DNA from: Prevotella sp.
GTDB lineage: Bacteria > Bacteroidota > Bacteroidia > Bacteroidales > Bacteroidaceae
Length of the DNA stretch: 64,000 nt
Direction: 5' to 3'
NCBI GenBank assembly: GCA_024684515.1
Contig: JAIKWS010000035.1
Span: 42,178 to 106,177 of the forward strand
Both the position numbers and the translations under genes were made by a program. Shown one piece after another: positions 31,478 through 40,123 of the stretch (its first letter is position 1; each line of letters opens with the position of its first letter). The notes below the pieces were generated by a model. It did no database searches, was not told the origin of the DNA, and saw only the letters and a list, made by a program, of their open reading frames with translations.

Positions 31478-33841
31478 TTATTCGTTCTTCAGATAGTTCA
31501 CCGGATTGCTGTTGGCCAGCTGCCGTGTTTGCAGGTATGCCACGATGGTGATGACAATGCCCACCGCGATGGCCACGGCCACGTGTATGCACCAGGGCAG
31601 GGCTACCTTGTCGGCAAACTGCTGCAAGAGCAGGCTGCTGAAATGCCAGCCGAGCATGACTCCCACGATGATAGAGGGTAGGGCAATGACGGCAATGCTG
31701 CGCAGGAACAGCAGCTGCACCTCTGCCGTCGAGGCTCCCATCACCTTGCGGATGGCCAGCTCGCGGGTACGTCGTTGTACTTCATCGCGGATATAGCCTA
31801 TCAGGCCTGTCAGGGTGATGAGCAGCGATGCCAGACAGCCTATCATGATGAGGTCTCTCGTGTGCTGTGTCTCCTGATAGCTGTCAGCCAGCTCGGTAGC
31901 ATAGGCCTTCACGTTCAGGCTGGCATCAGGATACATCCGGTCGCAGAGCTGTCCTACGGCAGTGATGGCCTCGGGGGTCAGTTGCTGGAACCTGATCATG
32001 ATATAGCTGGCGTAGATGTTGCCATTGACCATCATGGCCGGACGCTCTTCCCTGTCCACCATTGTGCCAATGGTGAAGTTCCTCACCACTCCCGTGATGG
32101 TCAGGGGCACCTCGTCGCCAAACTCGGTGCTCAGCATCGTCATGCCGACGACATCGCTGCAGTGGGTCGTCTCCTGCAGCTTCCTGGCAAAAGCCTCGTC
32201 CACCAGGGCTTCCGGTAGCCATCCCGGATGGTCGAGTGGCGTGAAACCCTTGCCCTGTACCACTGTCAGGCCCAGTGTCTGCAAGATGGTGGGTTCCACG
32301 AAATAGAGACAGGCATAGTTGAAAAGATGCCGTGGGTCTCCGGGCAGCATGACGTTGTTGCCACTCTGGCTCTGCATGGGCAGTGAATTGCAGGTGGCCG
32401 TACTGGTCACGCCAGGCAGCTTCTCAATCTCACGGGCCAGCACGAAGGTGGAGTCCGAGGGGTTGACAATCTCTATATAGGCCACATCCTGATATTCATA
32501 TCCCATGTCTTTGCCGAGCATATAGTCGTACTGGCGGTAGATGGTGCTGAGGATGCTGATGAGCATGGTGCTCAGCACAAACTGGAAGGCAAGCAGCGAC
32601 AGCTTCCAGATGCGTCTGTTCTCACTAAACAGGCGGTAGGCATAGGTGGTGGGGATGCGTGAATAGATATATCCCGGCAACAGTCCGCAGCCGACGACTA
32701 CGATGAGGCACACCACCGTCAGCACGACGATGGTCTGTGCAGAGAACAGGGTGCCCACGCCAACACCCAGCAGTTGTCGTATGAGGTCTTGTCCCAGCCA
32801 CAGCAGCAGCGACATCAGCAGCAGTGCCAGCAACAGCAGGACGACGGCCTCGGCCAGGGTGGTCAGGTAGAATTCTCTCCTGGGGGCTCCCAGCACCTTC
32901 CTGATAGCCACAAGACGTGCCCTGCCCACCAGCGAGCTGATGACCACGAGGATATAGTTCATCACGGCCGTAAAGAGCATCACCACGGCTACCACAGCGA
33001 GGATGGTGCAGGTGGTCTTCACCTGCACGTCCTTCATCCTGCTCTCGTTGACGGGATGCAGCCTGAATGTCACCTGCTCGAAGCCTGCCTTCCTGAGATC
33101 TTCCCAGGGCAGCTGTTCCCTCAGCATGACATCCGTCTCTGCCTCCACTTTCTTCATGTCGCTGTCTGCATGCAGTCTTACAAACGAGTGATAGCGGTCG
33201 TTGCCCAGCAGGTTGCTGGTGCCGTCGTAGGAGAATGTGCCTATCGTCGGCATCGACATGATGATGTCCAGGTCGTAGAAGCTGCCGTTCTCCTCATAGT
33301 CACGGAAGATGCCGCCGATGGTTACTGCCTTGCCGGGTGCGGCCATGAAGCAGAAGGTCTTGCCCACCATCTGGCCACCCATCTTCTCGTTCAGCCGCTG
33401 GCTGATCAGACACTGTCCGCTGGTGCTCAGCATGCCCTTGGCATCGCCCTGCACGATGTCCGTGTGGAAGATGTCGAAGAAACAGGAGTCGGCAAACAGT
33501 GTCTTGCCGAAGCCATAGTGTCGTCCGTCGGCAGTGGTCAGCTGTTCGTGGCTATTGAACATAGTGTATCTTGTGCCCGTCTCGATCTCGGGGATATAGT
33601 GGCACATGGCCGGTATGACCCCTCCTGGCGTGGCATCGTACTCGCTATAGCCCTGTCCACTGCGTTCGAAGCCTTCCGACACCTCGTAGACATGCTCCTT
33701 GTCCACGATGCAGGGGTTGTAGTTGCGTTCCAGCTCTACCTTGGCGATGAGCACCAGGGCCACCGTCAGTCCTATGGCCAGCGAGACGACCTTGATGGCC
33801 GTCCCCTGTCCTCTGGAGAATATATTCCTGAGCAGTTTCAT
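31478..33841 (-). CDS. ABC transporter permease, FtsX/MacB-like
   Basis: MacB periplasmic core plus FtsX C-terminal motif RRTRELAIRKVMGAS; adjacent to ABC ATPase. Confidence 0.88.
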   Translation of the reverse strand: MKLLRNIFSRGQGTAIKVVSLAIGLTVALVLIAKVELERNYNPCIVDKEHVYEVSEGFERSGQGYSEYDATPGGVIPAMCHYIPEIETGTRYTMFNSHEQLTTADGRHYGFGKTLFADSCFFDIFHTDIVQGDAKGMLSTSGQCLISQRLNEKMGGQMVGKTFCFMAAPGKAVTIGGIFRDYEENGSFYDLDIIMSMPTIGTFSYDGTSNLLGNDRYHSFVRLHADSDMKKVEAETDVMLREQLPWEDLRKAGFEQVTFRLHPVNESRMKDVQVKTTCTILAVVAVVMLFTAVMNYILVVISSLVGRARLVAIRKVLGAPRREFYLTTLAEAVVLLLLALLLMSLLLWLGQDLIRQLLGVGVGTLFSAQTIVVLTVVCLIVVVGCGLLPGYIYSRIPTTYAYRLFSENRRIWKLSLLAFQFVLSTMLISILSTIYRQYDYMLGKDMGYEYQDVAYIEIVNPSDSTFVLAREIEKLPGVTSTATCNSLPMQSQSGNNVMLPGDPRHLFNYACLYFVEPTILQTLGLTVVQGKGFTPLDHPGWLPEALVDEAFARKLQETTHCSDVVGMTMLSTEFGDEVPLTITGVVRNFTIGTMVDREERPAMMVNGNIYASYIMIRFQQLTPEAITAVGQLCDRMYPDASLNVKAYATELADSYQETQHTRDLIMIGCLASLLITLTGLIGYIRDEVQRRTRELAIRKVMGASTAEVQLLFLRSIAVIALPSIIVGVMLGWHFSSLLLQQFADKVALPWCIHVAVAIAVGIVITIVAYLQTRQLANSNPVNYLKNE

Positions 33842-33843
33842 AT

Positions 33844-36231
33844 CTATTCGCTTGTTATGCTGTTGACGGGGTTTTCATTGGCCGTACGCCAGCTTTGTAC
33901 GACGATGGTGGTCATCGTGACCAAGGCCACACAGAGCATGGCCAGGGGGAATATCCACCAGTAGATGGGTGTCCGTTCGGCAAAGTTCGACAGCCACTGT
34001 CTGCCGATATGACAGGCCAGTGGTGCTGCCACGGCAAAGCTGACAAGCAGCAGCCAGACATAGCGACGGCACAGCAGCCCGAGTATCTCACCTGCCGTAG
34101 AGCCCATCACCTTGCGGATGCCTATCTCCTTCCTCCGGTACTCAGTCTCGAAGAGAGTCATGCAGAATACACCTATCAGGGTGATTGTCAGGCAGATGAA
34201 CGAGAAGACCATCACCTGGCGGATGAACCGGAACTCCTCCTGGTAGGTCTCCTCCAGCATCTGGTCAACGTATCTCGCATCGGGTTCGTGGGTGGCTCCC
34301 ATCTTCATGCACAGCTCCTTCACCTGCTGCCGCACCTGCTGTTTGTCACAGCCTGGTGCCACTCTGACGTTCATCACCCCAAGGTTGTTGGTCCATCCGT
34401 TGCTCAGGTAGGTCTCCCCATAGATGACGAAGACCAGTGGCAGCTCGTTGTTGTCCATTCGTGTGGAGCCGAAACGCACATTACGGCATACCCCCACCAC
34501 GGGGAGCTCCCCCTCGTTGTCGAGCAGCTTCTGGTCCATCTCCACCCAGTCCCACTGCCTGCGTGCTGCCTCGTTGATGATGTAGCAGTCGCCATCGTGC
34601 TCGTTGAAGTCACGGCCTTCCACTACCTCGATGCCCATGGTGCGCAGGTAGTGCCAGTCCACGGGCATGGCGGTGAACTGCACATAGTGCTTCTCGTCAT
34701 CACGTCCCCATTGCATATAGGCATCCCTGCTGCCCAGTGCAAACTGCGAGTAGGCCACGTCCACGATGCCGGGCTGCTGCAGCAGTTCCATGCGCAGGGC
34801 TTCCTGCTTGTCGAGCAGCTCCCAGGTGTCCACATGCAGGATCTCGTCCTTGGCGAAGCCATAGTCCGAGCTGAAGATATAGCGGCTCTGCAGATAGAGT
34901 ATGCTGATATACACCACCATCACACAGGTGATGACAAACTGCAGGGTGAGCAGTAGCGTGCGCAGCCGTCGGCCTCGTGGCGACAGGCTATAGGCCCCTT
35001 TCAGCACCATCGAGGGCTGGAAGCTGGTGACGTAATAGGCGGGATAGGCACCTGCCGCCATGCCCACTACGACTGCCGCCATGCCGGTGACAGCCAGCAG
35101 CCAGGGATGATCGCCTATACTGATGCTGCCGATGGTCATGCTTCCTATCAACGGCCAGTTCGACAGCAACAGGCAGATGACGATGGCCACGGCATAGGCC
35201 AGCAGTGACGTCAGCACGGCCTCACCGACGATCGACAGCCGGAGCGACCTGCGGGTGCTGCCCAGCACCATGCGGGTGTTGATGCTCTTCAGTCGCATCG
35301 GACTCTCCGCCAGCATGAAATTGATGAAGTTGATGGCTGCCACCAGCAGCACGAGTACACACGCCAGCTGCAAGATCCAGTCCACGGTCCTGTTGCCCTT
35401 GTCATCCTCTGAGCTGACACCCGAGAACCATGTCTCTGACAGTGGTCGCAGCCGTACTTTCACGGTACCCCTGATTTTTTCCGGGTCCCATCTGCCCCTC
35501 ATGCCGTGGTCGATGTATGTCTGATGGAATCTCTCCAGCAGTGGTCCGACGATGGCCTGCTCTATCTCGTCGGTGTCTATCTCTCCGTTCAGCCGCAGAT
35601 AGCACATGTAGTTATAGTTCTGGTAGTTGCCCACTCCCTCGTCTCCCAGTGGGGCGTAGATGCAGTTGTGTATCAGGCAGTTGTCGGGGAAGTCCTCATA
35701 GACCCCCATCACCTGTATGCTGTCCTGTCCCAGTCGCATGCACCGTCCTGCCACCTGTGTGGAGCCGAAGTACTGCATGGCTATCGATGCGGGTATGATC
35801 AGTTGCCTGCGTGTCTCCGGTGTCCAGGTCAGTGTGCCGTCCAACAGTCGCGGTGCCAGGGTGGCCAGTGCCTCGTCGTTGGCATGGTTGCCCTCGAAGG
35901 TGACCTCCGTCATGCCCTTGCTGAAGGTCCAGTTGTTATACCAGCCCTGCATCAGAGCCATGCCCTCCACCTGTGGCAGCTCAGCGAGCAGGTCGGCCAG
36001 GTAGCGGGTCACGTTCGCCTGCCACTTGCTCACGTCCATCATGGCGGGTACCTCCACGCGGTACAGCTCATCGCTGTCCTTCAGGCCACGGTTGTACGAA
36101 TGGTTGTAGGCCACCTGCGTCAGGAAGAGATAGCAGCTGACGAAGGCCACCACCAGCCCCACGAAGTTCAGCAGCGTGGCGGTGGTGAAACGACGGCTCA
36201 TTGACCATAGGTTCTTGAATACGGTTCTCAT
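33844..36231 (-). CDS. ABC transporter permease, FtsX/MacB-like (paralog of the adjacent gene)
   Basis: TEYRRKEIGIRKVMGSTAGEIL FtsX motif; 4-TM layout; tandem with 31478-33841. Confidence 0.88.
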   Translation of the reverse strand: MRTVFKNLWSMSRRFTTATLLNFVGLVVAFVSCYLFLTQVAYNHSYNRGLKDSDELYRVEVPAMMDVSKWQANVTRYLADLLAELPQVEGMALMQGWYNNWTFSKGMTEVTFEGNHANDEALATLAPRLLDGTLTWTPETRRQLIIPASIAMQYFGSTQVAGRCMRLGQDSIQVMGVYEDFPDNCLIHNCIYAPLGDEGVGNYQNYNYMCYLRLNGEIDTDEIEQAIVGPLLERFHQTYIDHGMRGRWDPEKIRGTVKVRLRPLSETWFSGVSSEDDKGNRTVDWILQLACVLVLLVAAINFINFMLAESPMRLKSINTRMVLGSTRRSLRLSIVGEAVLTSLLAYAVAIVICLLLSNWPLIGSMTIGSISIGDHPWLLAVTGMAAVVVGMAAGAYPAYYVTSFQPSMVLKGAYSLSPRGRRLRTLLLTLQFVITCVMVVYISILYLQSRYIFSSDYGFAKDEILHVDTWELLDKQEALRMELLQQPGIVDVAYSQFALGSRDAYMQWGRDDEKHYVQFTAMPVDWHYLRTMGIEVVEGRDFNEHDGDCYIINEAARRQWDWVEMDQKLLDNEGELPVVGVCRNVRFGSTRMDNNELPLVFVIYGETYLSNGWTNNLGVMNVRVAPGCDKQQVRQQVKELCMKMGATHEPDARYVDQMLEETYQEEFRFIRQVMVFSFICLTITLIGVFCMTLFETEYRRKEIGIRKVMGSTAGEILGLLCRRYVWLLLVSFAVAAPLACHIGRQWLSNFAERTPIYWWIFPLAMLCVALVTMTTIVVQSWRTANENPVNSITSE

Positions 36232-36254
36232 GTCGTAAATATTGATGACGACTG

Positions 36255-36286
36255 CAAAGTTACCACATTATTCTATATGTACCAAA
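36255..36286 (-). promoter_or_regulatory. Bacteroidetes-type promoter of the ABC permease operon
   Basis: On - strand TTTG-N20-TAACTTTG, ~25 bp upstream of the start codon. Confidence 0.65.
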
Positions 36287-36311
36287 TGTCTGTGGCCTCG
36301 TCAGGGCAGAA

Positions 36312-36328
36312 TGTCTAAAATTTAGACA
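36312..36328. promoter_or_regulatory. Palindromic putative operator TGTCTAAAATTTAGACA
   Basis: Perfect 8-bp arms around 1 nt, just upstream of the predicted promoter. Confidence 0.5.
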
Positions 36329-36388
36329 CCTCGTTGCATGATTTCTTGACAATGACAGCTTAGGAGCATGATCTCCCGTTCTGATGTC

Positions 36389-36440
36389 TAACCTGAATAA
36401 TTCATAGCACAAAGAAAGACTCTATGAATTATTCAGGTTA
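36389..36440. repeat. Perfect 19-bp inverted repeat (hairpin)
   Basis: TAACCTGAATAATTCATAG (36389-36407), 14-nt loop, CTATGAATTATTCAGGTTA (36422-36440). Confidence 0.9.
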
Positions 36441-36455
36441 AAGTTTCTAATCAAT

Positions 36456-36484
36456 AGTCCGCCCCTTTTGGAGCGGACTTTTTT
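36456..36484 (+). terminator. Orphan intrinsic terminator
   Basis: AGTCCGC...GCGGACT followed by TTTTTT; no annotated + strand gene upstream. Confidence 0.65.
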
Positions 36485-36652
36485 GGAGCGGATGCAGTTG
36501 GAGCACATCGTTTTCCTATTCTTTGCTACTAATTTTTTTTTTTTCTTTTTATACTTCCAATTTTTCCCAAAATAATTGCTCCATCCGCTCCAATAAAATA
36601 ATTTGGAAGATAACACTTTGATAGTTAGTAGAATATGCTGGTTTTTCTTTGA

Positions 36653-36685
36653 CTCACATTTAGCTCACATTTAGCTTACATCAGC
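36653..36685. repeat. 11-bp tandem repeat (CTCACATTTAG) x2 plus degenerate third
   Basis: CTCACATTTAG CTCACATTTAG CTTACATCAGC. Confidence 0.75.
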
Positions 36686-36770
36686 ATACGCTCCATGAAT
36701 CGGCTCCTTCTAGCACCTCATCCACCACAAGCGCTACAAAACAGCTGGCACACCTGCACCCCTCTTTTTT

Positions 36771-36858
36771 TGAGTGCACTCAAAAAATATTTCCAGTGCA
36801 CTCAAAAAATATTTCCAGTGCACTCAAAAAATACTTCCAGTGCACTCAAAAAATATTT
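36771..36858. repeat. Array of four 22-bp units CCAGTGCACTCAAAAAATATTT
   Basis: GTGCACTC at 36774, 36796, 36818, 36840: exact 22-bp spacing, nearly identical units. Confidence 0.95.
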
Positions 36859-37409
36859 CGACCTGTGCGGTTGAAGATTGATACTTGATGAAAAAAATAG
36901 ACTTTTATCATGACCATTGGCATGAAGCTCACTGGCAGATATCACTTTAGCCAGCCGTGCGCTAGCCACGAGTGAAGGACATCGCGTAGCCACGAGTGAA
37001 GGACATCGCGTAGCCACTCCCCTCCCCTCCTCTTAGGGGAGGGGCTAGTGGTGGGGTCTACAAGACTAACTTCCTATCTGCTTGCGGGCCCACAACGAGG
37101 GCGTCTAGCTCAGGATTCCACAGGTGATGGCAAGCAATGTAGGTGTGTAGGGCTAGGTGTAATAGATAGTTCTGCAGACCCCACCCCTGCCCCATTCCCG
37201 AGCAAGCTCGCCGACCCGTAGCCTTTCCCCTAAGAGGAGGGGAGGGGAGTGGCTACGCGATGTCCGTAACTCGAGGCTACGCGATGTCCTTCACTCGTGG
37301 CTAGCGCACGGCTGGTTAAAGCGATATCTGCCAGTGAGCTTCATGCCAATGGTCATGATAAAAGTCTATTTTTTTCATCAAGTATCAATCTTCAACCGCA
37401 CAGGTCGAA
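36857..37409. repeat. Large inverted repeat: 184-bp arms 36857-37040 / 37226-37409 around a 185-bp spacer
   Basis: Arms align end to end without gaps (TTCGACCTGTGCGGTTGAAG...CTCTTAGGGGA versus its reverse complement) with a few mismatches; contains a 24-bp tandem repeat. Confidence 0.93.
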
Positions 37410-37432
37410 CAATTTCTTAAGTTATTCTTGCC

Positions 37433-37548
37433 CAACACCTCATACAATCGCCGGAAATGCCGATAAACAGAGGGTTTTCACATGGGGTGGCCACCCCATG
37501 TGAAATCCTTTGTACAAGGGCATTTGCGGCAATTTGTGTGAGGTGTTG
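37433..37548. repeat. 116-bp imperfect palindrome with 30-bp perfect core
   Basis: Core TTTCACATGGGGTGGCCACCCCATGTGAAA at 37476-37505; outer CAACACCT/AGGTGTTG symmetric about 37490.5. Confidence 0.92.
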
Positions 37549-37672
37549 CCAAAAAAAGTAGTCGAAAATTTTTCGTTTTTTTAGGAAACAAGGTAATAAA
37601 ACTTAACAAACGTAATATCCCCAGCCCCCGCACTATTTCGCTACCGCGAGTGCCCATGATCATTGTCCATAG

Positions 37673-40117
37673 TTATTCGCGATGGTCCTGATAGGTGATT
37701 TTCTGGACTATCTGCCCAGGATCAACAATGGAAAGCGTTAGAACATGCTCATTGACAGACTTGTCGAGGGGTAGCGTCAGGACAAACTCCTTGCGGTTTT
37801 CAAGCACCTGTATCTTCCATTTGCGTCCCCATTCCCTGAAGCGGTTCTCACAGACGGCAGCCTCTCCATGGTCTATGCTGACAGCGAAGCGATTGCTCTG
37901 ATTGGCAGCGACAGGCCACAGGGGTACAACAGAGATGCATAGCGAGATGGAATCGGCATCGTGCGGCAGGGTACTGGCCGGAATGTCGATGTCAATACTG
38001 CCAGTAGCCTGCTGACTCAGTGGTTGTCCCAGCTGCAGGGCTTTCCAGTCGGTTCCTATCCCGTCGAGCAGTCGGAACGGCTCTGAGATGGCTAGCGATG
38101 TGAGGTCAATCTTGTGCCGGAACTGCGGATGGCGCTGGTTGTCAGGCAGTTTGTAGGCATCTGTGGGGCTGTCTGTGTACGCAGGCATCTGATGGTAGAG
38201 GGCGGTATAGCCTGGCGTTATCTCCGGAATCATCTGGTTCCATTTTCCGTCGAGCTGTGTATTGTAGCGGTCCATCAGCTCCTGCAACTGCCGACAGGCA
38301 TCCTGCGACTGCTGTGCAAAGGAGCGGTTGCCCGTCTCGTGGTTTGCCTGTGCATAAAGGAACTTGCGGTTCATCTGATAGGCCGAGAGCACAGCATATC
38401 CCAGCATCTCGAACAGGGCATGTCGAAGCTCAGGAGCCACTTCGCGTTCGATGCCCTCGTAGGCGAAACAGATGTTCTGATAGTCCACGAGCCGCTGCTG
38501 TGCCGTTCCTGTCTGGAATGAGAAGTCAGTATCGTAGAGCTGGCAGTATGCTGTCGAGTCCCATTCCATCTCATAGCCCATGAACTCCGGTTTGCGGTCC
38601 CATGCGAGACGATAGTAGTGGTCGAGGATGAACTGGAAGTCCGTCAGGAACTGCTTTCCGAAGACGCTGGCGAGCCATCGTGGCTGATAGCCGTTGGCAT
38701 TGTCGTAGCTGAACGATGTGAAGTCGTAGGCCATATCCATAAACATCTGTGTCTCTATTTCCATCGGCTTGATATCACCGACATTGAGCAGCCAGTAGCG
38801 GTCTGCCCCGGCCGTATATGCCTTGCGCATCTCCTCGTACATGAGCATGGGTGCCGTGGTTGATAGCCACAGATTGTCGTGTGGCACGCCACAGTAGCTG
38901 AGATGATAGTAGACGCCACTGCCTCCTGTGCGTTGCTGTTCGTGGTGGCTGCTCACCCGTTTCATGTAGCCATAGTTATCGTCGGGCCATACGAGTGTGA
39001 TATCATCGGGCACCCTGAGTCCGGCATCATAGATGTCGAGTGTCTCCTTGTAGGGAACGAAGATCTGCGGTATGCGACAGGCTTTGTCGTGCTTGTATTT
39101 CTCGAGGATGGCCCGTTGCTCAGCCATTACCTTTTCCAATGTCCGTGCACGGTCAGCCGGGTCTGTACTTCCCCTCATGGCTTCGTCGTGCAGTCCCCGC
39201 ATGCCCATAGTATAAATATTGTCGAAGGCAGCTGTCTCCCTGATGCGTCTGTCCAGTTTGTCCAGGATGGTGGCACTATTGGTCTCGTAGTTCCACTCCC
39301 CGTCTCTCTGCTTGTCCCATTCCGATGGTGCCGCATTGTTGAAGAGCAGCGGTTCGCAATGGCTGGTAGTAATCATGATGCCCCATTTGTCGGCCATCTT
39401 CTGACTCTCGGGATGGCTGTAGAAAGCCCCTGTGCAGGTGTGCATAGCAGGAGCCAGCATGTTGCCCCTCAACCGTAGAATCAGCTCGCAGACCCGATCG
39501 TAGGTCTTCGGCCCAATGTCGCCCAACTCCTTCTCGAAGGTGTTGGCAGCCCATGGTTTCATGCCCCAGTCCTCGTCGTTGATGAAGATGCCCCGGTATT
39601 TGACGCTAGGCGAGCAGCTGACATAGTTCTCCTGGTAGTCATAGACCGTGCTGTTGTCCTTGTCGATAGGCACATCAGCAAACCAGTACCATGGACTGAC
39701 ACCAATGGCTTCGCTGACCCGCAGCACGCCATAGGCCAGTCCCCTGGCATCCGATCCAGTGACATAAAGGTTCCTGTCTTCCGTGTCAATGGCATATCGC
39801 TCCCACGATCCCCGCAACTCCCGGTGCCTCTTGGTGTATTTCACCGTACCAATCATAATCCGTGAACCCTTGCCCCGATGGGAACTGCTGACCGGTGGCC
39901 TTATGCCCGACACCCGTTGGATATCGTCAGCCAGAACCTGAGCGATGTGCTTCACCAAGGGAGCATCAGCCTCGGAATAGACTATGACAGCCTTTGTGAG
40001 GTCTACACCCATCTGTCCGACAGCCTCTGCCTCGCTGACAGAATCCATGTTGTCCGTATGTGCCCTCGAGCCCATGCAAAGGCTCAGCAGCAGCAAAATC
40101 ATCACATATCTTTTCAT
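37673..40117 (-). CDS. GH115 family glycoside hydrolase (second paralog)
   Basis: GSDARGLAYGVLRVSEAIGVSPWYWFADVPI, KYRGIFINDEDWGMKPWA, LILRLRGNMLAPAMH, GMRGLHDEAM. Confidence 0.92.
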   Translation of the reverse strand: MKRYVMILLLLSLCMGSRAHTDNMDSVSEAEAVGQMGVDLTKAVIVYSEADAPLVKHIAQVLADDIQRVSGIRPPVSSSHRGKGSRIMIGTVKYTKRHRELRGSWERYAIDTEDRNLYVTGSDARGLAYGVLRVSEAIGVSPWYWFADVPIDKDNSTVYDYQENYVSCSPSVKYRGIFINDEDWGMKPWAANTFEKELGDIGPKTYDRVCELILRLRGNMLAPAMHTCTGAFYSHPESQKMADKWGIMITTSHCEPLLFNNAAPSEWDKQRDGEWNYETNSATILDKLDRRIRETAAFDNIYTMGMRGLHDEAMRGSTDPADRARTLEKVMAEQRAILEKYKHDKACRIPQIFVPYKETLDIYDAGLRVPDDITLVWPDDNYGYMKRVSSHHEQQRTGGSGVYYHLSYCGVPHDNLWLSTTAPMLMYEEMRKAYTAGADRYWLLNVGDIKPMEIETQMFMDMAYDFTSFSYDNANGYQPRWLASVFGKQFLTDFQFILDHYYRLAWDRKPEFMGYEMEWDSTAYCQLYDTDFSFQTGTAQQRLVDYQNICFAYEGIEREVAPELRHALFEMLGYAVLSAYQMNRKFLYAQANHETGNRSFAQQSQDACRQLQELMDRYNTQLDGKWNQMIPEITPGYTALYHQMPAYTDSPTDAYKLPDNQRHPQFRHKIDLTSLAISEPFRLLDGIGTDWKALQLGQPLSQQATGSIDIDIPASTLPHDADSISLCISVVPLWPVAANQSNRFAVSIDHGEAAVCENRFREWGRKWKIQVLENRKEFVLTLPLDKSVNEHVLTLSIVDPGQIVQKITYQDHRE

Positions 40118-40123
40118 TGCTTC

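Noticed and set aside
32774-34956. 396-aa and 353-aa + strand ORFs opposite the ABC permeases
   Set aside because: Rich in H/Q as expected for reverse-complement of permease codons; the - strand permeases are convincing.
36771-36858. CRISPR array
   Set aside because: Contiguous 22-bp units without unique spacers, no cas genes.
36802-37503. Two mirrored small ORFs sharing ISASELHANGHDKSLFFSSSINLQPHRS
   Set aside because: Identical peptides arise because they lie on the two arms of the 184-bp inverted repeat; no independent evidence of coding.
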